64,000 nucleotides of DNA from Prostheceraeus crozeri. Lineage: Eukaryota; Platyhelminthes; Polycladida; Euryleptidae. Shown in pieces: positions 44,548 through 51,381 of the stretch. Every line of letters begins with the position of its first letter. Within the stretch, counting starts at the first letter, position 1. The DNA is taken from assembly GCA_907163375.1 (NCBI GenBank), contig CAJQUW010005702.1, positions 62,001 to 126,000 of the forward strand, in the 5' to 3' direction. The position numbers and the translations under genes were made by a program. The notes beneath the pieces are model-generated. The model had not been told where the DNA came from, made no database searches, and saw only the letters and a list, made by a program, of their open reading frames with translations.

Positions 44548-45319
44548 AGTAATGGGCAAAAGACCGTTCCAGGACAGGACAGGTCAAAAAAAAAATTGGT
44601 AACTTTAAAAACGACATAAATTCATGAATTTAGTCCCTTTTTCAGGTTTTAAAGACCTGAATTCATGAATTTAGTCCATTCAAAAAGTACCATTTTTCAA
44701 AAAAAATGGTATTTTTAAAAACAACATAAATTCATGAATTTGAACCCTTTTTCAGGTTATGAAGACCTAAATTCATAAATTTGGGCGTTTTTAAAAATAC
44801 CCAGTTTTTCAAATTTTTCAAAAATCTCAAATTTGAGAATTGCAATTTTCACCCTTAAAATCATGACCGTTCTAGGACACCGAAAATCATAAAAGTTGAA
44901 AATCTCAAATTTGAGAATTACAATTTTTACCTAGAAAATCATGACCGTTCCAGGACACCGAAAAAATCAGAAAAGTTAAGAATCTCAAATTTGAGAATTA
45001 CAATCGGGCGAAGCCCTAGAACCTTCGGTTCGATTTTCATTGCTTAAATCATGACCGTTCTAGGACACCGAAAATCATAAAAGTTGAAAATCTCAAATTT
45101 GAGAATTTCAAATTCATGAATTTTATCCATCTTTCAGGTTTTTAAAATATATCATGTGACTAAAAATATTTCTTTAAAAATGGAAGAAACAAAAATGGAA
45201 GGAACTTCAGAAATGAATGAAACAAAAATGGAAGGAACAAAAGTGGAAGGAACTTCAGAAATGGAAGAAACAAAAGTGGAAGGGACCGCAAGAATATATC
45301 CTTCGTTATCTCAATTAAA
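44548..45319 (+). repeat. Left terminal inverted repeat (772 bp)
   Basis: From 44846 to 45319 it matches the reverse complement of 63527-64000. The outer 298 bp have their partner beyond the window. Outer part: a repeat of about 110 bp in two copies (about 44606 and 44716) built on the perfect palindrome AATTCATGAATT. Inner part: three units of about 76-110 bp, each with GACCGTTC(C/T)AGGACA followed by the 14-bp palindrome TCTCAAATTTGAGA. A copy of GACCGTTCCAGGACA also lies 15 bp from the terminus (44562-44576). The repeat ends inside the coding start of a membrane-protein gene. Confidence 0.93.
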
Positions 45320-45338
45320 CTTTTACGGAGCAGCGTGA
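45180..45338 (+). CDS. TIR copy of the 5' end of the membrane-protein gene
   Basis: The first 46 or so codons from the ATG are the same as those of the minus-strand gene at the other end of the element, because both lie in the TIR. The encoded segment is a low-complexity string of ETKMEGTSEM-like decapeptide repeats ending in ARIYPSLSQL. After the TIR boundary at 45319 the frame continues only a few codons. The ATG at 45180 is preferred over the upstream GTG at 45156 because it carries the TTTAAAAATG start context shared by the other genes. Whether a peptide is made is unknown. It may simply be a by-product of TIR growth into a gene. Confidence 0.45.
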   Translation: MEETKMEGTSEMNETKMEGTKVEGTSEMEETKVEGTARIYPSLSQLNFYGAA

Positions 45339-45480
45339 CTTCTTTCTTTCTTTCTCTCTCTCTCGATCCTGTCTGTTACAGGAATATTGTATTCACAATG
45401 ACATGCATTCTTTAAAACAATTGCTTGTCTTCAATGAGAATAATTCCCATATGCTTTTAATAGAATGACCTTGAACGCAA

Positions 45481-45569
45481 ATGGAAAAATACACCAACTA
45501 TCGAACCATGTCGACAGCCATATCGACAAACTTTCTGACATCGGCGCGACAGTTGGTGTATTTTTCCAT
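45481..45569. repeat. 23-bp inverted repeat around a 43-bp loop
   Basis: The arms 45481-45503 and 45547-45569 (ATGGAAAAATACACCAACTA and onward) are complementary at 22 of 23 positions, and CTTGAA on both outer sides extends the similarity loosely. The loop is GC-richer than its surroundings and contains several TCGAC/TCGACA words. It could be a cruciform or hairpin site or the remains of a small inverted-repeat insertion. Confidence 0.8.
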
Positions 45570-45860
45570 TCAAGCAGTGTCGCATGAATGATTGTTATTG
45601 AAACCAAAATGAAGAGAAATGCTCATTCATTTCTCTTCTCTCTCATATGTCTATTGTGTTTAGATTGTATTTGTTCTTTTGTTCTCATAGTGTGAATGAG
45701 ATTTCACAACTCGCATTATGCGCTATTGTCTGTGATTTCCTTCACCCCTATCAGCTGAAACAATTTTAGCAGCTGCTACACGCTAATTCTTTTGAGAAAT
45801 GTCTGAAATAGATTTTATTCCATTTAAAATGAGAAACATCAGGGTCTTCCAAAAAATATA

Positions 45861-45965
45861 CAGCAAACAAAACCACATTAAATTTCGATTTAAATGAGAT
45901 TGCTAAGCAATTGGGAATAAAGAATTTTCACATATTGATGAGTAATGAATTACTATTGATAAAAG
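45861..45965 (+). repeat. Partial duplicate of the protease gene 5' region
   Basis: The stretch containing AAGCAATTGGGAATAAAGAA closely parallels the start of the protease gene about 430 bp downstream, including the part that encodes the IANQLGIKNFH segment there. Only the first third or so of the gene is represented. This is a fossil fragment left by local duplication, older and more diverged than the TIRs. Confidence 0.75.
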
Positions 45966-46049
45966 ATGTACGAAACACTGACTCAACTCATACAATGCAA
46001 CAATGTAACGTTTAAATTTAGATTAAATTAAATCATTTCAAAATTGAAT

Positions 46050-46228
46050 AAGTAGTAAAGAAAGACATCATTAGAGACCAGTTTTAAATCAATACCCCCC
46101 CCCTTCTGACTAAGTAGTAAGGAAAGTCATCATTATAAAAATGTTTTAAATCAATACTCCTTCTGACTAAGTAGTAAGGAAAGACATCATTAGAGAACAG
46201 TTTTAAATCAATACCCCCCCTCTGACTT
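46050..46228 (+). repeat. Three tandem copies of a 57-62-bp unit with C-runs
   Basis: The units start at 46050, 46112 and 46169 with AAGTAGTAA(A/G)GAAAG and end in CAATAC, a run of C, then TCTGACT. The C-run varies between copies, typical of slippage. The array lies 35 bp upstream of the protease start and may include part of its control region. Confidence 0.85.
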
Positions 46229-46262
46229 CTAGGGGTCCCTTAAGAAATTTTTTTATTATAAA

Positions 46263-46751
46263 ATGAGCAACATAAATGAGTTTTTGAAATTATATGGAAC
46301 ACAAACGACAACGAATTTCGACCTAAAGAAAATCGCAAATCAATTGGGAATAAAGAATTTTCATGTTCTAATGAGAGACAAATTACAATTGATCAAAAAT
46401 AAGCCAACAGGAACCTTCAGTTCCCGGAACAAAGTTCCATCAATAACTGTAAATTTCATAACAAATCTTCATACGTCAGATGAAAAAGGTGTACATTGGT
46501 CAGCAGGCGTTAAAAATCATCAGCAGAACTATTATTTTGATCGCCCGGAGGCTGAGAACTATTGGTTCGATTCATACGGTTTGTCCCCTACAAATGAAGT
46601 AAAAGAATTACTTGGAACGGGAACATACAATACATTTCAAATTCAAAAACCAGGAACTACCTATTGTGGACAATTATGTTTATACGTTTTGTACAAATTA
46701 CAAAAAGGAGTACCATTTCTTGATATTATGTTAGAGTTAAACAATCTATAA
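46263..46751 (+). CDS. Adenovirus-type cysteine protease (capsid maturation)
   Basis: The 162-residue product fits the Polinton maturation protease of the adenain/Ulp1 fold. Such enzymes cleave capsid and core precursors during virion assembly. Visible catalytic features are His78 in GVHWSAG, Asp103 in YWFDSYG, a Gln in FQIQKPG around 126-128, and the CGQLCLYVLY segment at 135-144. Cys139 is the likely nucleophile, aligning with the adenain CGLFC motif. The N-terminal 45 residues (DLKKIANQLGIKNFHVLMRDKL) are the usual substrate-binding prelude. The ATG follows a T-run and TATAAAATG, the start context seen across this element. It is the only plus-strand gene on the left side and converges on the integrase gene with 34 bp between stops. 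Confidence 0.88.
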   Translation: MSNINEFLKLYGTQTTTNFDLKKIANQLGIKNFHVLMRDKLQLIKNKPTGTFSSRNKVPSITVNFITNLHTSDEKGVHWSAGVKNHQQNYYFDRPEAENYWFDSYGLSPTNEVKELLGTGTYNTFQIQKPGTTYCGQLCLYVLYKLQKGVPFLDIMLELNNL

Positions 46752-46785
46752 CTCAAGCGAAGCTAGCTAAAGCGCCACCTAAAGG

Positions 46786-48249
46786 TTAAAGCTCTGTTTT
46801 CTGTAATTCATTTTGATAAAAACGACCTCTGATATCTTCATCATCTAAATCTTTAATTTCGTAAGTAATCGGATAACTTTGATTTATTTTAGAAACTTCA
46901 AATATTTCTTTAGTCCAATAGCCAACAAAGCCTTTTTCAAATTTGTTCTTATATTTAAATATTCTAACTCTATCTCCAATTTTAAATTTCGGCTTAAGTT
47001 TCTGTAAATTCGGATTACTCTCATTTGAATTATTATTCTCGAATATTTTTTTTCTTATCAAATCAGGGTCGACAGAAGCATTCTTTGGAGTTTCTTCAAT
47101 ACCAGAATGAACTTTATTATTGTACTCATCTACAATTCCTGGTAATATTTTTAACCATTTCTGATTTCTTTGCTCAGTAAATTTCTTGAATAATTTATTT
47201 TTTAACGTCCGATTGAATCTTTCTATCACTACGGCCTTCCCTGCATTTTCAGTTGAATAAACAGTTTCAAATAATGGTTGAACGTTTCGGTTATAAAATT
47301 CCGATCCTTTATCAACAAACAATTTTCTTGGCTTTCTATTACTTTCTTTAAAGATTTCTTCAAACGCATATTTAACTGATAGACCACTTTTATTTTTTAA
47401 AGGTTTCACCCAAGCGTATCGTGTATATAAATCTATAACGGTCAATGCGTATTTATAATCAGAATCATTCGGCATATGAATAAGATCAGCACTCCAAATA
47501 TCATCTTTATTAAATACTTTTACTTTCAATAGATATTTCGGCTTTCTATATTCCTTGTGAATTTCGGACGCGTAGGTTCGAGCGTTGCTCTCAGAGTTAT
47601 TAGTTCGAGCGTTGCTCTCAGAGTTATTAGTTCGAGCGTTGCTCTCAGAGTTATTAGTTCGAGCGTTGCTCTCAGAGTTATTAGTTCGAGCGTTGCTCTC
47701 AGAGTTATTAGTTCGAGCGTTGCTCTCAGACAGCTTAGCTGTCGTTTCATTTAAACCCTGTCCGAATAATATTTTAGCTTGTAAAGCTTTCTTAACAAAC
47801 ATTCTTTCAATTTTTTCTCTAAATGTAGGATTCTGAATACTATCTAATTCTTGTATCATCTTCTTATCAGCTGCATGACGAGAACTTAGATCATGATTTC
47901 GATAAGCTAAATCATGCCTGTAAGCGGCGGCGTCTACTCTATTTATCGGTTCTTCACCTGGTTTCGGATTATTATTCTCATCTAGTCTTATATCTAATCG
48001 AGTTCCTGGACCGGTATATGAATGACCAGGAAGATGTTTTTCTTTCGAATATTTACTCCAAATAAATCCAGGAAAGTTTTCTAATGTTTTTTGTATGTCA
48101 CCACCGTAGGTAGTAGTCAAACTTTGTTTGTTGTCGTTACCTTCATAAATTTTACAATTTGAGTTTTTATTTTTGTTTAATAGATAATTCAATAAATCTA
48201 AATTAGAAATTTTTAATTTAGTTAAATTTTCGGAATTTGTAGAATTCAT
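46786..48249 (-). CDS. Fusion of a PLA2-like domain and a retroviral-type integrase
   Basis: The product has 487 residues. Residues about 55-165 form a parvovirus VP1-like phospholipase A2 domain: the calcium-loop signature YTGPGTRLD at 78-86, the catalytic pair HD in YRHDLAY (112-116), and a following helix with ADKKMI. In parvoviruses this domain breaches the endosomal membrane during entry. Residues 174-225 are six SESNART units of nine residues. Residues about 240-395 are an rve integrase core with Asp255 (SADLIHM), Asp313 (VDKGSEF) and Glu343 (VIERFNRT). The C-terminal part (KFKIGDRVRIFK and on) is an SH3-like DNA-binding tail. The integrase inserts the element DNA and leaves short target duplications. 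It is last in the minus-strand virion block. Finding both functions in one frame is unusual; a processed polyprotein is possible. Confidence 0.87.
   Translation of the reverse strand: MNSTNSENLTKLKISNLDLLNYLLNKNKNSNCKIYEGNDNKQSLTTTYGGDIQKTLENFPGFIWSKYSKEKHLPGHSYTGPGTRLDIRLDENNNPKPGEEPINRVDAAAYRHDLAYRNHDLSSRHAADKKMIQELDSIQNPTFREKIERMFVKKALQAKILFGQGLNETTAKLSESNARTNNSESNARTNNSESNARTNNSESNARTNNSESNARTNNSESNARTYASEIHKEYRKPKYLLKVKVFNKDDIWSADLIHMPNDSDYKYALTVIDLYTRYAWVKPLKNKSGLSVKYAFEEIFKESNRKPRKLFVDKGSEFYNRNVQPLFETVYSTENAGKAVVIERFNRTLKNKLFKKFTEQRNQKWLKILPGIVDEYNNKVHSGIEETPKNASVDPDLIRKKIFENNNSNESNPNLQKLKPKFKIGDRVRIFKYKNKFEKGFVGYWTKEIFEVSKINQSYPITYEIKDLDDEDIRGRFYQNELQKTEL
47575..47730 (-). repeat. 27-bp minisatellite inside the PLA2-integrase gene
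   Basis: About six copies of a 27-bp unit encode SESNARTNN repeatedly. Each contains the short palindrome GAGC-GTT-GCTC, the same 4-bp stem and 3-base loop design as the GGGC-TTC-GCCC modules elsewhere in the element. The copies are almost identical, so expansion is recent. It acts as a hydrophilic linker between the two enzyme domains. Confidence 0.9.
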
Positions 48250-48318
48250 TTTAAAAGATAAAAAAAATTAAAAAGATAAAATAAAATAATTGTTTTACCG
48301 AAAAAGGTTCTGAGGTTA

Positions 48319-48501
48319 TTACCTTATCATACTAGGACTTAGATATATTCCAGAACCATCTTTAGTTTCTTTAATTTCAATTAAATCATCAACATTGTGG
48401 AGAATATTTTTAAGAACTCGTTTTCCTTCATCAACTAATTTTAATTTACTAATAAAATTATCTACTACTCCTTTTCCTTCGGGCGAAGCCCTGGAAGACA
48501 T
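48319..48501 (-). CDS. Small ORF beginning in a palindromic RASP module
   Basis: The 60-residue product opens with MSSRASPEGKG, encoded by the repeat module at 48480-48527, and continues as a charged segment (LVDEGKRVLKNILHNVDDLIEI). I do not recognise a family. It lies between the integrase fusion and a small hydrophobic virion-type ORF, in the block of late structural genes, so a minor virion role is the natural guess. It lacks the T-rich start context of the other genes, so independent expression is uncertain. This is the part of the element where I place its one apparent break. Confidence 0.4.
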   Translation of the reverse strand: MSSRASPEGKGVVDNFISKLKLVDEGKRVLKNILHNVDDLIEIKETKDGSGIYLSPSMIR

Positions 48502-48527
48502 CTCCGTTGACCCATGAACCGATGTCC
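48480..48527 (-). repeat. 48-bp RASP module, second copy
   Basis: Same 48 bases as 50971-51018. Here the complement strand reads through as MSSRASPEG at the start of the small ORF. A third, shorter relative (24 bases shared) is in the polymerase gene at 55712-55735. Confidence 0.9.
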
Positions 48528-48578
48528 CTTCACCCCTAGCAACTTTCTCTAACTCTCTGTTATGACGTTTTTGTTCTT

Positions 48579-48860
48579 CTAATGCTGCCTTCTCTGATTT
48601 TTTTTATTTACTTCTTGGACAATACCAGCTGTCCCACCTGCAACACTTCCTGCTGCTGCTATGCCACCTATTATTAGGGGAATTAATGGGAGAATCCCGC
48701 CATTCTTTTCTTCTTGTAATTGAATATTCTCTATCATTGGTTTACTTATGTAATACTTTTTTTTATTAATAGTAATAGTTTTAGGGGTATTTTTGTCAAC
48801 AATATTACGTAATTTTAATTCAACAGTTTTATTATTAATATTACTTTTCGCTTGCGACAT
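48579..48860 (-). CDS. Minor virion-type protein with glycine-rich hydrophobic segment
   Basis: The 93-residue product has a basic, polar N-terminus (residues 1-50, including KTITINKKKYYISKPM), then GGILPLIPLIIGGIAAAGSVAGGTAGI at about 54-80, then a basic tail. Small proteins with a Gly/Ala-rich hydrophobic stretch beside the capsid genes recall the adenovirus pX or core-type proteins reported for adintoviruses. Such segments bind membranes or viral DNA. The ATG follows TTTTTTTATTAAAAATG. It stands between the major capsid gene and the integrase fusion. The assignment rests on composition and place only. Confidence 0.55.
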   Translation of the reverse strand: MSQAKSNINNKTVELKLRNIVDKNTPKTITINKKKYYISKPMIENIQLQEEKNGGILPLIPLIIGGIAAAGSVAGGTAGIVQEVNKKNQRRQH

Positions 48861-48879
48861 TTTTAATAAAAAAATTTAA

Positions 48880-49040
48880 AGCTAAGAATTTTAAGTTGTC
48901 AAAATTTTTAATCTATTCTAGTTACCAAAAATTTTAAGTTACCAAAATTTTTAATCTATTCTAGTTATGAAAAATTTTTAAGTTAAGAATTTTTAATCTA
49001 TTCTAGTTATGAAAAAATTTTAATTAATTTATTCTAGTCA
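48880..49040 (-). repeat. Tandem repeats derived from the capsid gene 3' end
   Basis: Between the capsid stop and the next gene, units of about 55-60 bp repeat three to four times, each with AATTTTTAATCTATTCTAGTTA. The word CTAGAATA(A/G)ATTA is also the last coding bases and stop of the capsid gene, so the array grew from that 3' end. It supplies the spacer upstream of the 93-residue ORF and could serve as terminator or promoter. Confidence 0.75.
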
Positions 49041-50358
49041 TCTTCCCATTAAGAATTTCAATAGAATATTTTACATCTTCTAGCAATAAACCATAAGCCA
49101 TCAATGAAGTTGTGGAATCTTTCTTTTCAATATTAATTGTTACATCACAACCAGTCTTGATAATATCTTCAGATTGTGCACTTAAATCGAAACAGAAAAT
49201 TGGATATAAATGTCTCCAATCTCCAGGAGTTAATTGTGGTTCAACTCCAAATTCTATACAAAGATTTCGATAAGAATCATATCCTTCCATAAATTGATTA
49301 TTGGTATCATCGAATCTTAATGGATCAATTGGATATCGAGTTTGATTTAATGAAACTTGTAAACTTCGAATTGTATTAATATGAAAAATATTATTGTTCT
49401 TATCAAAACTTGGAGAATTATTTCTTTGAAATGTTAGTAATAAATATCTTGGTGTATTCGCAGTTCTAGTAAAATGCCAGTTAAATCTTTGTTCGGAAAA
49501 AGTTACTGAACTAGCAGTTCTCTTTAGAAAATTAACTGGAATTGGTTTGTTAGTATTTAATCTTTTAGCAATAGCTGTTTCAATCTCTAAACTAGGAGTA
49601 ATATGCTTAATCCACCATTCAAGTCTATCAATTTTTAAATATGCTTTTTTTCCAGTCTTACCAAAAAAGATTAATTCATTATTTGCTGTACGATGAATTA
49701 TTAATTTAAATTTTAACTGATATGATATTTTAACATAATCTAAATATCCGAATAATGGAGACAATGACCAATTTACTGTTTGCTTACTTTTCTTGTTAAA
49801 TTCACGTCTTTCTTTATATGCAGTATTGTTTGTTTTATTTAAATGTTTTGCAATATTTTCTACATCTTTCGCAATTCCTGCGGCATCTGTTCCAGCGTGA
49901 GTTAAATCCTCAATAATTATGCCATCATTAGTATCAGGAAACCAACCTTCGATTTCATGCTTTTTATTATTTTCACCAATTATTACAAATCTAAGCATTG
50001 TATCAATTACACCTGGAGAATCACTTATTGTTTCTATATTTTGAGTTGCAACATCTAAACGCATTTGTGTAAATAATCTTGGAAAGAAATTATTCTCTAG
50101 TGTAATATTATCGGTATCTGGTAATGGTGTTGTAAAATTAGCATCAGAATATAGAGAATATTCACAGTGTAAAAATGAATCAGGTAAATATAAATAACTC
50201 TGCTGATTATCAACTTCAAAGATTAAATCTCCTCCAGTATTTACTCTACTGGAAGATCCGGGATTCATAGCAATTCTTATATAGTCATTCTTTTTTTGAT
50301 TATAACTGACGAACGGAGGATCGTCTAATCTAAATTTATTTTCGATAAGCGAAGACAT
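49024..50358 (-). CDS. Major capsid protein, double-jelly-roll type
   Basis: The 444-residue product has the length and sheet-rich composition of Polinton/adintovirus major capsid proteins, which form hexon-like trimers. Recognisable are the N-terminal LDDPPFVSYNQKKNDYIRIAMNP region, the strand-forming GGDLIFEVDNQQSYLYLPDSFLHCEYSLYS (about 43-72), a central NWSLSPLFGYLDYVKISYQLKFKLIIHR and a C-terminal QSEDIIKTGCDVTINIEKKDSTTSLMAYGLLLEDVKYSIEILNG. The last matches the closing strands where such proteins often carry a viral-type late motif. Context is strong: neighbours are a pVI-like gene and minor virion genes, with the protease and a packaging ATPase in the same element. The start has TTATTTTTTATAAAAATG and shares AAAAGTCAAATTTATT-like sequence with the pVI-like gene. 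The family call is inferred from pattern and context, not from a search. Confidence 0.78.
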   Translation of the reverse strand: MSSLIENKFRLDDPPFVSYNQKKNDYIRIAMNPGSSSRVNTGGDLIFEVDNQQSYLYLPDSFLHCEYSLYSDANFTTPLPDTDNITLENNFFPRLFTQMRLDVATQNIETISDSPGVIDTMLRFVIIGENNKKHEIEGWFPDTNDGIIIEDLTHAGTDAAGIAKDVENIAKHLNKTNNTAYKERREFNKKSKQTVNWSLSPLFGYLDYVKISYQLKFKLIIHRTANNELIFFGKTGKKAYLKIDRLEWWIKHITPSLEIETAIAKRLNTNKPIPVNFLKRTASSVTFSEQRFNWHFTRTANTPRYLLLTFQRNNSPSFDKNNNIFHINTIRSLQVSLNQTRYPIDPLRFDDTNNQFMEGYDSYRNLCIEFGVEPQLTPGDWRHLYPIFCFDLSAQSEDIIKTGCDVTINIEKKDSTTSLMAYGLLLEDVKYSIEILNGKMTRIN

Positions 50359-50429
50359 TTTTATAAAAAATAATTTGACTTTTTGTTTTTCTCACAGATA
50401 GAAAAAAAAATTTTACTAAAATATAATTT

Positions 50430-50930
50430 TTAGAATTTTGCTAGACCAGCTCCGCTACAGCTTTGCTGGTTAGACCGAAGGTTGCTGCTCACGCCATTAC
50501 CTCTTATTTCTTCAATTGTTTTTTTATTATTTTTATTTTCAATATGTTTACTATCACCATCAACAGCTATGTTAGCAATTTTATTTTTTGCTTCATCTGA
50601 AAGTTTTTTTAATTTTTTTAGTTCTTCAGAATCATTCCTAAGTTTACGAATAGCTTCTAGTTGTTTTAATTCGTTTTGAGACTTAACAGCATTTGATATT
50701 GCACTAGCTGTACTACCTATAGCAGCTGCTCCTTTTGCGGCAGATGAAATCAAATCTTTATTATTTTTAATTAAGTTAACAATACTACCAATACCAGAAA
50801 AGATGCCATCCCCTTCTTTTTGAACGGTTTCTCTATTATCATAATGATAAACAGGATTCATACGTGGTTCATGAGAAATTTTTTGATTTGAAGCAAAATG
50901 TTTAAGATTGTGTTTATAAATTATAGGCAT
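50430..50930 (-). CDS. pVI-like minor virion protein with amphipathic/hydrophobic centre
   Basis: The 166-residue product begins MPIIYKHNLKHFASNQKISHEP and has an alanine-, glycine- and serine-rich segment GDGIFSGIGSIVNLIKNNKDLISSAAKGAAAIGSTASAISNAV at about 41-83, followed by a charged helix (KQLEAIRKLRNDSEELKKLKKL). This layout recalls adenovirus protein VI and its Polinton counterparts, which line the capsid interior, are cut by the protease and disrupt membranes during entry. The final residues (QQSCSGAGLAKF) are coded by a short inverted repeat of the kind scattered through this element. It sits upstream of the capsid gene on the same strand, 71 bp away. The function is inferred from composition and position. 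Confidence 0.6.
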   Translation of the reverse strand: MPIIYKHNLKHFASNQKISHEPRMNPVYHYDNRETVQKEGDGIFSGIGSIVNLIKNNKDLISSAAKGAAAIGSTASAISNAVKSQNELKQLEAIRKLRNDSEELKKLKKLSDEAKNKIANIAVDGDSKHIENKNNKKTIEEIRGNGVSSNLRSNQQSCSGAGLAKF

Positions 50931-50970
50931 TTTTTAGTAATAAATTTGACTTTTAGGAAAAATATAAATA

Positions 50971-51018
50971 CGGGCGAAGCCCTGGAAGACATCTCCGTTG
51001 ACCCATGAACCGATGTCC
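50971..51018 (-). repeat. 48-bp RASP module, intergenic copy
   Basis: Identical at all 48 bases to 48480-48527. It contains the palindrome GGGCGAAGCCC and the word AAGACATCTCCGTTGACCC. It is strongly GC-rich against an AT-rich background and lies between the pVI-like gene and the 57-residue ORF. Confidence 0.9.
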
Positions 51019-51033
51019 ATTATAAAAAAATGT

Positions 51034-51207
51034 TTATTTTTTGTTCTTAACTTTTGCAGATTGCGTTTTTGGTTTAACTTTATCAGGAACCAAACCTGCA
51101 TCAATCATTCTTTTTATTCTATGATTTTCTTTCATAATATTTCTTTCTTTTAGTAACTCTTCTAATTGTTTAATTCTTTTAAAATTATTAGCTCTAATTT
51201 TATCCAT
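51034..51207 (-). CDS. 57-residue basic coiled protein, relative of the 273-residue gene product
   Basis: It reads MDKIRANNFKRIKQLEELLKERNIMKENHRIKRMIDAG, then a Lys-rich tail ending KVKNKK. The first 38 residues match the start of the plus-strand 273-residue protein (MDKVRADNFKRIKQLDELIKQ) at about two thirds of positions, so the two share an N-terminal module. That module looks like a basic, helical, probably nucleic-acid- or capsid-binding segment. The start has the AATTTTTAAAAATG context typical here, which supports a real gene. It lies between the pVI-like and fibre-like genes in the minus-strand virion block. No known family is recognised. Confidence 0.75.
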   Translation of the reverse strand: MDKIRANNFKRIKQLEELLKERNIMKENHRIKRMIDAGLVPDKVKPKTQSAKVKNKK

Positions 51208-51381
51208 TTTTAAAAATTATATTTATACTTTTATATTTTTAAATTTTTTTTAAAAATTATATTTTTAAATTTTTTTAAAAATTATATTTATACTTTTATA
51301 TTTTTAAAATTATATTTATATTTTTTATGATTCTTATTTTTTGTAGGTAAAAATATTTAAGTTAATATTTACAATACTCCT

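Larger units (their letters stand above)
45338..46262. other. Gene-poor spacer with several repeat structures
   Basis: No convincing gene is present. It holds a pyrimidine microsatellite (about 45341-45365), a 23-bp inverted repeat (45481-45569), a partial copy of the protease 5' coding region (about 45861-45965) and a triplicated 60-bp unit with C-runs (46050-46228). The protease gene begins directly after it. Confidence 0.75.

Noticed and set aside
47526-47836. Three overlapping ORFs with RATLELIT, SSVALRVI or LLSELLVRA repeats
   Set aside because: They are other-frame readings of the 27-bp minisatellite in the PLA2-integrase gene.
46786-48249. LTR retrotransposon or retrovirus, because of the integrase
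   Set aside because: There is no reverse transcriptase, RNase H, gag or LTR. The neighbours are Polinton-type genes.
50482-50679. Hydrophobic ORF on the plus strand
   Set aside because: It is antisense to the pVI-like gene, and its hydrophobicity comes from reading Lys/Glu-rich codons backwards.
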